From NCBI RefSeq assembly GCF_036850765.1, contig NC_089490.1, forward strand, positions 108,569,074 through 108,633,073: a DNA stretch of 64,000 nt, given 5' to 3'. The position numbers were made by a program, and so were the translations under genes. Positions 25,201 through 34,238 of the stretch are shown here, piece after piece. Source of the stretch: Saccopteryx bilineata (taxonomy: Eukaryota; Chordata; Mammalia; Chiroptera; Emballonuridae). The first letter of the stretch is position 1, and each line of letters opens with the position of its first letter. A model generated the notes under the pieces. That model had not been told where the DNA came from and searched no databases. It saw only the letters and a program-made list of their open reading frames with translations.

Positions 25201-28200
25201 TTCAGTCTTCTTAAATTTGTTGAGAGCACTTTTGTGCCCTAACATGTGGTCTATCCTAGAGAATGTACCATGAGCACTTGAAAAGAATGTATATTCTGCT
25301 GCTTTAGGGTGAAAGGCTCTGAAGATATCTATTAAATCGAGTTGATCTAGTGTTTCCAATAAGTCTGCTGTTTCTTTGTTAATTTTCTTTCTTGAGGATC
25401 TATCTAGTGATGTTAGTGGGGTATTGAAATCCCCTACTATTATAGTATTGCTGTTGATCTCGCCCTTTAAATCCATCAAAATCTGTTTTATATATTTGGG
25501 TGCTCCTATATTAGGTGCATAGATATTTATAATAGTTATATCTTCCTGTTGGATTACTCCCTTTATCATTATGTAGTGGCCTTCTTTATCTCTTACTATA
25601 TCCTTTGTTTTAAAGTCCAATTTGTCTGATATAAGTATTGCTACCCCAGCTTTTTTTTCATTTCCGTTTGCATGAAACATTTTTTTCCATCCTTTTACCT
25701 TCAATCTGTGTGTGTCTTTTGTTCTAAGGTGTGTCTCTTGTAGACAACATATGTATGGGTCCTGTTTTCTTATCCACGCAGCTACCCTATGTCTTTTGAT
25801 TGGATCATTTAATCCATTTACATTTAAGGTTATTATTGATATGTAGTTGTTTATTGCCATTTTCTTCTTTAAAGGTGTATTCCTTTTTCTTTTTTTTTTT
25901 CTGTATTCTTTTCCCACTTTATCTGTTTACACCAGGCCCCTTAATATTTCCTGCAGCATTGGTTTGGTTGTAATGAATTCCTTGAGTTGTTTTTTGTCTG
26001 GGAAGCTTTTTATTTCTCCTTCAATTTTAAACGATAGCCTTGCTGGATAAAGTAGTCTTGGTTGTAGGTTCTTGTTCTGCATTACTTTGAATATTTCTTG
26101 CCATTCCCTTCTGGCCTCAAGTGTTTCTGTTGAGAAGTCAGATGTCATCCTTATGGGGGCTCCTTTGTAGGTGATAACTTTTTTTTCTCTTGCAGCTTTT
26201 AATATTTTCTCTTTATCGCTTAGCTTTGGTATTTTAATTATGATGTGTCTTGGTGTAGGTTTCTTTGGGTTTCTCTTTAATGGAGTCCTCTGTGCTTCTT
26301 GGATTTGTGAGAGTTTCTCTTGCATTAATTTAGGGAAGTTTTCAGCTATGATATGATTGAACAAAGTCTCTATCCCTTGTTCTTTTTCTTCTTCTTCAGG
26401 AACCCCTATGATGCGGATGTTATTTCTCTTCATGTTGTCACAGAGCTCTCTAAGAGTTTCCTCTGACTTTTTGAGTCTTTTTTCTCTTTTCTTCTCTGCT
26501 TTCATGCCTTCATTCCAATTGTCTTCTAACTCACTGATTTGATCCTCTGCTCTATCTATCCTGTTTTTAATTCCTTCCATTGTGGTCTTTATTTCTGATA
26601 TTGTATTTGTCATCTCCAACTGATTCTTTTTTATACTTGCTATTTCTTTATTTAGGTTTTCAAACTCCCCCTCCATTGTTCTTCTACGATCCCTAAGCAT
26701 CCTTACAATCATTATTTTGAACTCCGCATCTGGAAGTTTGATTATTTCCATATCACTCAGTTCATCTCTCGAAAGTGTCTCTTGTGGTTTCATTTGGATT
26801 GCACTCCTTTGTTTTCTCATCTTCTTCTTCTTTTTTTTTTTATTTGTAGAGTTGATTGAGTCTAGGCTTGGTGTTGTCTGCCTCCAGTTTTCAGTTGTGT
26901 TATTTTTAGGTCTTCGTGGGTTGGTATCAGCTATTATTTGTAATCCACTTTCGGATTTGGGCAGCTTTGAAGTCTTGATTTGTTTGTTTTCTTAACAGGT
27001 GATAGTCTTGTTAACTGATCTCAGCAGGGGGCTTCCTTGAAACTGTATCCAGGAATGCTGTGGGTGTAACCTGAGATGCTGAAGGTCTCTTCCTCCAACT
27101 AATCTCACTGGGGGCAGGGTTTTTTCTCTCAGCTTCAGTAGGGGGAGGTGTATCTCAGATCTCCATGGAGACCTGAGTTACTGCCCCTCCTCCCCACTTC
27201 TTGTTTTCAGCTGTGTCTTGTTGTGCTGATTGGAGCTGGATAGATGTCCGGAGATCTCTGATCCGGAAGCACTTCAGCTCTGTTTTGTGAAAGGTTCAGT
27301 CCCTCCCCCAGCTATGGCCGCCTCCAGCACGAATGAGTCAGCTTTTTTATTTTGTTTCTTGCATACCTTAGCCCCTCACAGTCTGTCCCTCTCCCTGTCT
27401 TTTCCACTTGGGAGATAAGCTGGTCTTTTCAACCCACCTTGCTCCCTGGTCGCCAGGTAAGTGGCTGTGAGCAGTAGTTTCTGCTCTTTTTCCTCTGTGA
27501 AATCCTCTCTGGGCTCTCAGCCTCACCCCCCTCCTTCCCTTCCTGTAAGCAGAGGAGATTCAGGCACTCCTTACCAGGATTATTGTGGCTTCCTCTTTGC
27601 TCCTTGGTTTTTGAGAGCTGTTCTTGCAGTTCAGTGTTGGTTTTTCATGCTGATTTTTTCTAAATTGATTTGTATTCCAGTTTGGTGTTGAGAGCTGGGT
27701 GTCTGTGCATCCGCCTACTCCGCTGCCATCTTCTCTCTCACCAGTGGTTCTTGATTCAAGAGAGAAATTGCGTTTTGAAGGATGTTACAAGGGGAGAAAA
27801 GGGTGTCTGCTTGCACCTGGCATCCTCAGACCTCTTGCTGTACTCATATTCTTGCTTTACTGTTGTTGTTAAATTATATTCTCTTCTTGTCTTGTCATAA
27901 ACTATAGATATATATGTAAGCACTGCGACTTTGAGACTCAGTGTCTTACAAGTCATCTATAACAGGGGTCCCCAAACTATGGCCTGTGGGCAGCATGCAG
28001 CCCCCGCCACACTTCTGGAAGGGGCACCTCTTTCGTTGATGTCAGTGAGAGGAGCACATTGACCATCTCATTAGCCAAAAGCAGGCCCATAGTTCCCATT
28101 GAAATACTGGTCAGTTTGTTGATTTAAATTTAGTTGTTCTTTATTTTAAATATTGTATTTGTTCCCATTTTGTTTTTTTACTTTAAAATAAGATATGTGT

Positions 28201-31200
28201 AGTGTGCATAGGGATTTGTTCATACTTTTTTTTTATAGTGTGGCCCTCCAACGGTCTGAGGGACAGTGAACTGGCCCCCTGTGTAAAAAGTTTGGGGACC
28301 CCTGATAACAACCAATCCTGTTTAACTGATTCTATTAATGTACTTATATTTCGGGGAAGTTTGTGTTTAAAATAAGCAGTTTGCATCTGCATGTTTTATT
28401 CGTCTCCCAATCAACTGGTCAAGTCAACATTCATAATAAAATATGTAATTCCATAGCTGTGTGTTCTGATCTGTTTTAGTCATCGACATTGTTGCTGAGA
28501 AGTAAATGCTACAATCCAAGGGCTAAGAACTAGAAAAAGCAGATGCTTATGCTCTGTCCATCTGTGGGTAGCGCAAGTGACCCAGGCTCTTAGTGGCTTA
28601 TTTACTCTCCCACATAGCAAAAGGCTGGCTCTAACCAGAGTGGGGACTAGGACAGCGGTTTTATATAAACTTACTAATAATCAGGCATGCTTAGACATGA
28701 CAAATATGCTCTTCTTTGAAGGAACTTGAAGAATTATTCTAAAATTTTTAATTTTGATCAGTCTTAGATTAACTATATTTTGAGGTTATTGCTGCTTTGT
28801 TTATTATTACTTGGAAAGTGCTTACTACATAGAACTGTGATAAAACTGAGAAAGGGAAATAAGACTTTTCTTTGGTTTCTGCACAAGTGGGAAGGAAAAT
28901 ATTGTACCTTTATTAGTCTTTTGGTGATAATCAATTTGCAATAAGGGATGAATAAAGTTTAAACAACAAATTACCCGAGGAACTATAAGATCACAGATTT
29001 TTAAAGGAGAAAAAGAAAAAAAAGAAAAGCATTTGTTACAAGATGTTGTATGTTATGCCTAATTGATGAATCAGAAAAATTAAAAGGAATACTAAAAACA
29101 AATGAAAGAAATCTGATTTCTTAGAGAATGGTTTGCACTATAGAGTTTTAAAAACAATAAGTTAGTTAATATATGTAATATGATAGAGAAAAAAATAGTA
29201 AGATGGTAGAGAAAAAAATAGTAAGATGGAAGCAAAAACTTACTTCGACTTACCTTTAAATTTACCCCTCCTCCAACTCCTGCTCCTCTATTTCCATTTT
29301 CCCCTCCATCTGCTCCTTGCTCTGTGGTGTTCCATATGTATATATCATGAACTTAAATGGTCCCTTACTGAAAGGCGTTTGATTTTTGTCTAATCTTTTG
29401 TCCTCTTATTGCTACACATGCAGGTTTATCTACAGAAAATTTTCCCAAAAATGGAATTTCTGGGTCAATATCTATTAGTACTGTTTAAAATAACCCAGAG
29501 TTCGTTAGGAACATGATTGTCTTGGTTATCTAAACAAATTTCATGAACTAGGCAGAGAAGAAAAAATAAAGTATTCACCGGACAGTAAGTTTTTTGAGAA
29601 AATGGAAAATGTACAGTATATTTCTGTTAATATCTTTAGTATGCACCACATGCTTTTAGGCTGATTAGAGGTGATAAAATTATTTTTATATAAAAACAAA
29701 TTTTACATCTTATTCGCTTGACAATAGTGCTTGAAAATGTTGCATCAACAGTTAATCCTTTTTTATTTAATTTAATTAATTCTGCCATTGATTGAGAGAA
29801 AGAGAGAGAGAGAGGAGGGGAGAGAGAAGCATCAACTCATTGTTCCATTTTAGTTGTTCCATTAGGCTGTGTATTCATTGATTGCTTCTCGTAGGTGCCC
29901 TGACCTGGGATCAACTTGTGCCCTTGGTGCCCCAGGATGACAATTTATTCACCGAGCCACCCAGCCAGGGCGAAGTTAATATTTTTTAAATTGAAAGTGT
30001 TCTTTGTAGTTTCTTTTATCTTCTTACCTCAAGTAGTTAATAAAACAACACTGAAATATATTATTTAAAATTAACACGTAAACCTTATCTTTTGATATTT
30101 GCAATGTCAGTTGAAAGTGTATTGTTTTTTAAAATATAGATTTTTGTAATTAGAATAAAATATGGCAATATTCCATTAAACTTTTGCAGTTTTTACAGAA
30201 GAAACTAGATTATCATATGAAAATTGACTTATCTCTTAGTTCTATTTCAACTCTCCAAATCTGCTATCAGTGTATCTGTATGATAAATAGATATTTAAAT
30301 GTGAGTTTCTTTAAACAATAGACTGGCATTTGATTTAAAAAGCACATAAAGATAGAGTGAGATAAGAAAAGCTTTCTGGAAGTTCTTAAATTTATGCTTG
30401 TCTGTGAAATTTTATTTGAGGAAATAGATGAGGTAATGATTACTTTTTGAGCTCCTATTAATTATTAAAATATTCCTCTCAGAACCACCAGGAAGATGAA
30501 TTCATAACTAACATGATAAAGGCCATTTTCTATACTTTGTGGAAGAAAATCTGAGCCTTTCTTTTCCTCATTTCACAATCTTTTAAGTCTCCCTCAGCAG
30601 CTAATGCCTCCTAGATAGATAAATTATTTGTCAACGCATACAAGGAAGAAAAGTTATCTTGACAATAACCTTCATATATGTCTCAGCTTATTTCTTAGTG
30701 CCAGCATGAGTGATAATAAAGGTTTTTAGTCATTTTTCTGGAAATTGCAATTCTATAATTATTATGTTTCATAAAAAATTCACTTGCTAGAGGTGGAATC
30801 ATCTCAAATTTGGACTAAAGGAATAAATAAATGTGATTAAATATGACTCAAATAAAGTTCTCAGGCTTGTATTAAACATTACATTGTACCTTGTCTAATA
30901 TAAAGTAAAAACTTTTATTAAAATAATCTGCACAAGTCATGTTTAGAATAAATGCATATTAGAAAATGTAGAGCATTTACTGAAATTTTCCACATTGCAT
31001 GCTTTGGCATGTTAACCCGATTCACAAATTGGATCATAATATAAGTAATTATTTACACTATTTTTCCCAAAGACACTTATGGATAGCATTAGATTTGAGC
31101 TAAACACCAAGCAATTGAAGATTAAAAGTTGAGCATCCAAGTGCTTATAATGTTTTATTAAACTGATGTTTCATAAATTAAATTGAGAAGCCATTATTTT

Positions 31201-33824
31201 TGTTATTTATATATTGTTACAATTAGAGGTCTATAATTGATTTATTTATTCATTTATAAATTATGAAGTTTTATTTATTATGATATATCTACACACTTGT
31301 ATGTAAAACTACATGTCATATATAATACATACAGATTATTTTGAAGATATCCTTTCATACTTACACTTAATACCCAAGAAAATGGAGGTTGATAATAATC
31401 CCATGCTGAAAACACATGTTATCATCATCATAAGACACCATGTTCCTAAACAAGATATAAGGACAATAAAATTGAGTTAGAAAAGGTAAGTGAAAGAGAT
31501 GGGCCAGGATAAGATTAGAATGAGGGAAAGAAGTTATTAATGTTAGGATTTCAACCACAGAATTGTTGGGCCATGTACCGTAGCAGGAAAAACAGAACTC
31601 CAACTCTTTGAAATACAAGTGAATTTAGAATACATTTAATTGCAAAAATGTCAAACTGAACAGATATAAAAACACACTCCTCTTACCTTTATATGAAGCC
31701 ACAACTTTATTAACTAGCTATATGTATTCTTTTCCAAAATATTTTGAAGATTATAGCAAATCAGGCAGCAAGTTTTAATTTTTGAAAGTAAAATACTGTG
31801 TTTAATCTCCTTATCTTTTTTCAGTGTCATTTGAATGTGATTGGTTCAAAATTATTTATTTATGCATTTATGCTCCACCACAGGTCAGGCCTTTTTTTTT
31901 TTTTGAAATACTTTATTTTTATTTTTTATATTTTTTAAGATTTTATTTATTGGTTTTTGGTGGGGGGAGAGAGAGAATGAGAAGCATTCCTATGTGCCTT
32001 GACCCGGCAAGCCCAGGGTTTTGAACCAGTGACCTCAGCATACCAGGTCAATGCTTTATTCACTGCGCCACCACAGGCCAGGCACATTTGCTATTTTTTA
32101 ATATTGCCTTACACATTTTTAAAATAAAAATTTTTGTATCATCGTACTCTGGATGGTCAGGAGGCACAAGGACGTACATAAACATTCATACTATTCAAAA
32201 GGTTAGTAAACAAAACTTATAAAGAACTTCTAAAACTCAACACCAGGAAGGTAAACAATCCAATTGAAAAATGAGCAAAAGAACTTAATAGATACTTCTC
32301 CAAAGAGGACATACACATAGTCAATAAGCACATGAAAAAATGTTCAACCTCACTAATCATCAGAGAAATTAAAATTAAAACCACAATAAGATATCACCTC
32401 ACACCTGTCAGAATGGTATTCATTAACAAAACAACACACAATACATGCTGGTGAGGATGCGGAGAAAAGGGAACTCTCCTGCACAGCTGGTGGGAATGCA
32501 GACTGGTGCAGTCACTGTGGAGAACAATATGGTGTTTCCTCAAAAAATTCAAAATGGAATTGCTTTTTGACCCAGCTATCTTACTTTTAGGAATATATCC
32601 TAAGAATACCAAATCACTGATTCAAAAGAAGATATGCACCCCCATGTTTATTGCATCATTGTTTACAAAAGTATTTATTTTTAAAAATATAGTTTTGGGT
32701 GAGGAACATTTTTATGCATGCAATTTTGAAACTATTCAGGAAGGAAAAATGAAGATTGTGTAGTTGGTTATATTCTCAACATTAATCAGAGAAAAACAGA
32801 AAAGCTTTATCTTTGGATAGGATGGTAAACTGAATAATGTACCTATCCAAGATAACCATGTCCTAATCCTTGGCACTTGTAAATGTGGCTAATGAAGCTT
32901 TGAAGATATAACTAAGTTAATGACTTTCGGATGGAGAGATTATTCTGTTCTATCGGGCCCTGATAAGTAAGAAACAGGAGCTCAGAAAGACTGAGTGCGA
33001 TATGATGATGGAAGCAGACATAATGCTACTGGCTTTGAAGATTGAGAAAGAAGCCATAAGCCACGGAAAACAAGAAATACAACTCTAGGCACTGGAAAGA
33101 AATGAGAGAATGGCTTCTCCTTTAGAACCTCTGGAAGAAATGCAGCCCTGCCAACACCTTGAGCTTAGCCCAGCAAGACCCGTTTCAGACTTCAAGTCTC
33201 TAGACCTGTAAGATAATAAATCTAGATTGCACTAAGGCCCTGAGTCTGTGGTAATTTGTTACTTTAACAATAGGAAACTAACACAAATATTAAACTTAAT
33301 AAAGACAGAATGATAATTACAGCAGACAGCTCTAGGATGATGAGAGCTGGCCAGTTTTTCAATGCCTGTTTTCTCTTTATTTCTTAATATTTATAAGATA
33401 ACTTGTAAAAGACTGTTTTATACAGAAACAGAAATAATAAAAAATTTGATTTTTTCACTTATTTTTCAAATCCAAGAATTATTCGTCTTTTCGTGAGAGT
33501 AAGAAAGAGAGAGAGAGAGAGAAAGAGAATATTACATATTTGTCTACTCCATTGCTCTTTTTCTTTTCATCTTTACTTACTCTTCTTACCTTTTCATTTT
33601 TTACATTAATGTATAATGCATATTATCATATTCTAAAGTGAGTTATCTCATTAGAAAAATCACCTGGGTTCATTATACAACAAGAAACAACATAAACTGC
33701 AAAGTCTTAAACTAAATAATTAGAACTGGGTACCTGAACATTTGGTGGGATGGAGATGTTTCTGAGAAGGGTTTGGTGTTGGATTATCCCACCGAAGGGA
33801 GGTGTAGATTTCTTGCTCCTGCAT
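13138..33824 (-). CDS. CLEC9A: CLEC9A (DNGR-1), complete six-exon gene
   Basis: Exons in transcript order are 33734-33824, 31365-31445, 19400-19546, 16754-16905, 14687-14805 and 13138-13270. They total 723 bases, 240 residues plus TGA, against about 241 in human. CLEC9A is a type II receptor of cross-presenting dendritic cells that binds exposed F-actin on dead cells and signals through a hemITAM. The N-terminus [10 protein letters not shown] holds that motif with Tyr7. The transmembrane segment covers about residues 33-56 ([20 protein letters not shown]). The stalk reads [19 protein letters not shown]. The lectin-like domain runs from about Cys110 to the end, with [24 protein letters not shown] and WKYFICEK. 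All introns are GT-AG with matching phases and no inactivating lesion is visible. Intron 2 is 11.8 kb and holds a full-length L1. Confidence 0.96.
13713..14082 (-). mobile_element. Long tRNA-derived SINE with clear target-site duplication
   Basis: The head is at 14082 and the tail T-run at 13713. A 16-base duplication TGGACCCTCAGATTTT is present at 13697-13712 and 14083-14098. The body contains two copies of the GGGCGATGCTCTGCCC block. It is inserted in CLEC9A intron 5 in the sense direction of the gene. Confidence 0.93.
14117..14466. mobile_element. 350-bp non-autonomous hAT element
   Basis: The ends are CAGTGGTAGTCAACCTGGTC and, read in reverse, CAGGGGTAGTCAAACTTTTT, with CTACCGCCC in both subterminal regions. 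The 8-base flanks TTCTAGAG and CTTTAGAG fit the hAT target preference for a TCTAGA-like core. It has no coding capacity and lies in CLEC9A intron 5. Confidence 0.85.
14687..14805 (-). CDS. CLEC9A: CLEC9A exon 5 (lectin domain 2 of 3)
   Basis: It has 119 bases with acceptor TTTCTCACAG and donor GTAAGT. It encodes [18 protein letters not shown] and WQDGSSPSP, nearly word for word CLEC9A. Confidence 0.95.
15835..16160 (+). mobile_element. tRNA-derived SINE (TGACCAGGCGGTGG type)
   Basis: The head TGACCAGGCGGTGGAGCAGT is followed by GGATAGAGCGTCAG, then the AGCAAAAGCTCACCAG block, GGCACATATGAGAAAGCAAT and a CTGTCTCTC-rich tail. It is the same family as 50988-51319. Confidence 0.88.
16222..16585 (+). 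mobile_element. Long tRNA-derived SINE
   Basis: It is in plus orientation with head CCTGGCTGGTTGGCTTAG and ends in an A-rich tail. The 11-base duplication AACACAAACCA lies at 16211-16221 and 16586-16596. It lies next to the 15835 SINE in CLEC9A intron 4. Confidence 0.9.
16754..16905 (-). CDS. CLEC9A: CLEC9A exon 4 (lectin domain 1 of 3)
   Basis: It has 152 bases and encodes [20 protein letters not shown], then [18 protein letters not shown], followed by donor GTAAAC. NCS is a possible glycosylation sequon. Confidence 0.94.
17114..17447 (+). mobile_element. Diverged long tRNA-derived SINE
   Basis: The head CTCTGGAAGGTGGCTCAGTG leads to GGTCAGGGCACACAGAAGAA and a CT-rich strip, with a poly-A tail. 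It is a heavily diverged member of the same lineage in CLEC9A intron 3. Confidence 0.75.
17572..18035. mobile_element. 464-bp non-autonomous hAT element (copy 1)
   Basis: The termini are CAGGGGTCCCCAAACTATAG and, read in reverse, CAAGGGTCCCCAAACTTTTT. The 8-base flanks are GTTTACTG (17564-17571) and GCTTACTG (18036-18043), as expected for hAT. The interior at about 17790-17960 is nearly identical to the element at 27963. No transposase is present. Confidence 0.88.
19400..19546 (-). CDS. CLEC9A: CLEC9A exon 3 (stalk)
   Basis: The exon begins after a weak acceptor (TTGTTTGAAG) so that codon Leu58 is completed as LFQVSTIA. A competing AG eight bases downstream would break the frame. The donor is GTAACT. 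It encodes [17 protein letters not shown], a coiled-coil-like neck, with the stalk cysteine in [11 protein letters not shown]. Confidence 0.92.
19964..20460 (-). pseudogene. RPL23A: RPL23A retropseudogene
   Basis: The minus strand encodes the intronless C-terminal half of ribosomal protein L23a: [34 protein letters not shown] and [13 protein letters not shown], ending TGA near 19964. The N-terminal wording ([12 protein letters not shown]) is found near 20400. The centre is replaced by unrelated sequence that includes an ATTC-rich run near 20303-20330. In-frame stops such as TIE*AMKK disable it. The gene encodes a large-subunit ribosomal protein; this copy is a processed pseudogene in CLEC9A intron 2. 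Confidence 0.9.
20461..21104. other. CLEC9A intron 2 sequence, unassigned
   Basis: AT-rich DNA around 20640-21000 (ATTCCATTGTATGGATATAT, TTTTTGGTATTACAAAAAAT, ATCATTTGATTTTGCATTTC) resembles decayed L1 3'-region wording on the minus strand. I cannot assign it firmly. Confidence 0.35.
21105..21444 (-). mobile_element. Long tRNA-derived SINE
   Basis: The minus-strand head is at 21444 (GCCCTGGCCGGTTGGCTCAG) and the tail is at the TTTCTTTTTTTTTCC run. It is little diverged and lies in CLEC9A intron 2. Confidence 0.9.
22108..25860 (-). pseudogene. L1-A ORF2 (endonuclease and reverse transcriptase), two nonsense codons
   Basis: ORF2p nicks target DNA and reverse-transcribes L1 RNA. The chosen start [16 protein letters not shown] at 25860 lies 66 bases after the ORF1 stop; the frame also extends upstream to 25917. 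The endonuclease has [21 protein letters not shown] and FSDHNGM. The RT palm FADDMILY lies near 23770. The cysteine-rich end reads [18 protein letters not shown]. All segments share one frame, broken by TGA at 23907-23905 (a likely GGA to TGA change before the QGCPLSP motif) and TAG at 22956-22954. As annotated it cannot make full-length protein. Confidence 0.92.
25927..26820 (-). CDS. L1-A ORF1 protein (RNA-binding chaperone), open
   Basis: The frame of 297 residues is uninterrupted. L1 ORF1p is a trimeric RNA-binding nucleic-acid chaperone that coats L1 RNA. Visible parts are a coiled coil at about residues 50-130 (heptad leucine and isoleucine spacing through [14 protein letters not shown] and [10 protein letters not shown]), an RRM beginning at [11 protein letters not shown] (about residue 140) and a C-terminal domain with [20 protein letters not shown] and [12 protein letters not shown]. 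The length is somewhat below the human 338, mainly at the N-terminus. It may be functional. Confidence 0.9.
   Translation of the reverse strand: MRKQRSAIQMKPQETLSRDELSDMEIIKLPDAEFKIMIVRMLRDRRRTMEGEFENLNKEIASIKKNQLEMTNTISEIKTTMEGIKNRIDRAEDQISELEDNWNEGMKAEKKREKRLKKSEETLRELCDNMKRNNIRIIGVPEEEEKEQGIETLFNHIIAENFPKLMQEKLSQIQEAQRTPLKRNPKKPTPRHIIIKIPKLSDKEKILKAAREKKVITYKGAPIRMTSDFSTETLEARREWQEIFKVMQNKNLQPRLLYPARLSFKIEGEIKSFPDKKQLKEFITTKPMLQEILRGLV
26821..27741 (-). promoter_or_regulatory. L1-A 5'UTR with YY1-type motif at the 5' end
   Basis: The minus strand begins GGTGAGAGAGAAGATGGCAG. AAGATGGC (plus 27725-27732) is the YY1 core found near the start of human L1 5'UTRs, where it positions transcription start. 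No tandem monomers are seen. Confidence 0.6.
27963..28304. mobile_element. Non-autonomous hAT element (copy 2)
   Basis: The ends are CAGGGGTCCCCAAACTATGG and, read in reverse, CAGGGGTCCCCAAACTTTTT. It is a 342-base version of the 17572 element, missing part of the left interior. I could not see a convincing 8-base duplication. Confidence 0.85.
28305..29764. other. CLEC9A intron 2 sequence, no repeat or exon recognised
   Basis: AT-rich intronic DNA. A short tandem duplication is seen near 29185-29230 (the phrase AGAGAAAAAAATAGTAAGAT occurs twice). Nothing else is assignable. Confidence 0.5.
29765..29971 (-). mobile_element. Older tRNA-derived SINE
   Basis: The minus-strand head is GCCCTGGCTGGGTGGCTCGG at 29971, with wording such as GGGCACCAAGGGCACAAGTT and CCTACGAGAAGCAATCAATG, a GA-rich strip and an AT tail. 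It is a distinct, more diverged SINE subfamily. Confidence 0.75.
31365..31445 (-). CDS. CLEC9A: CLEC9A exon 2 (transmembrane)
   Basis: The acceptor is CTTGTTTAG and the donor is GTAAGT. It has 81 bases with phases 1 and 1. It encodes a hydrophobic segment aligning with the human CLEC9A membrane span ([19 protein letters not shown]). It was found by conceptual translation of a short region and lies between a SINE and an L1 remnant. Confidence 0.92.
31892..32083 (-). mobile_element. Short tRNA-derived SINE abutting a second SINE head fragment
   Basis: The main copy has its head at 32083 and its T-run at 31892. Immediately left, 31868-31889 repeats only the head end (TCCACCACAGGTCAGGCC), so a 5' stub of another copy lies in tandem. 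It lies in CLEC9A intron 1. Confidence 0.75.
32190..32680 (+). mobile_element. Old L1 ORF2 3' fragment
   Basis: Plus-strand wording decodes to the L1 ORF2 C-terminal region ([28 protein letters not shown]). It is 5' and 3' truncated and frame-shifted. It lies in CLEC9A intron 1, antisense to the gene. Confidence 0.85.
32820..33295 (+). mobile_element. MaLR-type LTR (MLT1-like solo LTR)
   Basis: The sequence follows the classic MLT1 order: CCATGTCCTAATCCTTGGCA, GATGGAGAGATTATTCTG, AAGCCATAAGCCACGG, GCAGCCCTGCCAACACCTTG, then TTCAGACTTCAAGTCTC and GTGGTAATTTGTTACTTTAA. It is an ancient ERVL-MaLR LTR without internal genes, about 440 bases upstream (transcript sense reversed) of CLEC9A exon 1 within intron 1. 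Confidence 0.8.
33734..33824 (-). CDS. CLEC9A: CLEC9A exon 1 (start codon, cytoplasmic tail, hemITAM)
   Basis: ATG lies at 33824-33822 and the donor GTACCC follows base 33734. The exon encodes 30 residues with the hemITAM YTSL at residues 7-10 preceded by acidic residues, which is the Syk-recruiting motif of the family. The start is chosen because MxEEIYTSL is the conserved N-terminus of CLEC9A. Confidence 0.95.
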
Positions 33825-34159
33825 GTCTGAGGTGCTTTGATAGGTGAGGCAGTCCACACGAGAAGCTAAGACAAATAATTCTTTTTGTAGTCAGGGACAG
33901 ATTGGTGAACGAACTGAAATTGGCTATTTTGACACACCAGTAGGAAAATATTTTAAGGTTTAAGGAATCAAATATATGCATCTTCATCCAGAAAGTAGAA
34001 GTTTATTAACTTTAGGCCAAAGCACAACTTGCCAAAGAAGGAAATGAGAAGGGAAGTGAACTCAAATGGACATTGATAGAACACGAAATTGGTCTAGTTT
34101 CTCAGATGTAGCAGATGTTGTCTGTTAAAATGAAAAGTAGTGAAAAAAATGCACTTATA
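33825..34159. other. CLEC9A: CLEC9A 5' flank / probable promoter region
   Basis: This is the sequence upstream of the CLEC9A start codon. It should hold the 5'UTR and core promoter, but I see no TATA box or initiator that I can place with confidence. Confidence 0.35.
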
Positions 34160-34238
34160 TACTGCTCACAAAAATTAGGAGATATTTCAAAATGAATATG
34201 AAGCTATAAAATATCCCTTAATTTATGTGAGCAGTGTA
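34160..34238. mobile_element. 79-bp palindromic mariner-like MITE
   Basis: The left end TACTGCTCACAAAAATTAGG pairs with the reversed right end TACACTGCTCACATAAATTA, leaving a short loop. The flanking TA and size resemble MADE1-type mariner miniature elements, although the sequence is not MADE1. Confidence 0.7.

Larger units (their letters stand above)
21794..27741 (-). mobile_element. Full-length L1 retrotransposon (L1-A), nearly intact
   Basis: This is a 5,948-base minus-strand L1 inserted in CLEC9A intron 2 in the gene's own orientation. The 11-base duplication CAGTGGTTCTT is present at 21783-21793 and 27742-27752, so both ends are defined. It has a 5'UTR of about 920 bases, an open ORF1, a 66-base spacer, an ORF2 of about 1,250 codons and a 3'UTR with a poly-A tail. 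ORF2 has only two nonsense codons and no frameshift, which points to a recent insertion. Confidence 0.96.

Noticed and set aside
23905..25917. A 670-codon host gene candidate
   Set aside because: It is the N-terminal half of L1 ORF2 (endonuclease and start of reverse transcriptase).
32820..33295. Possible host exon cluster or lncRNA near CLEC9A exon 1
   Set aside because: The wording follows the MLT1 LTR consensus, so it is a solo LTR.
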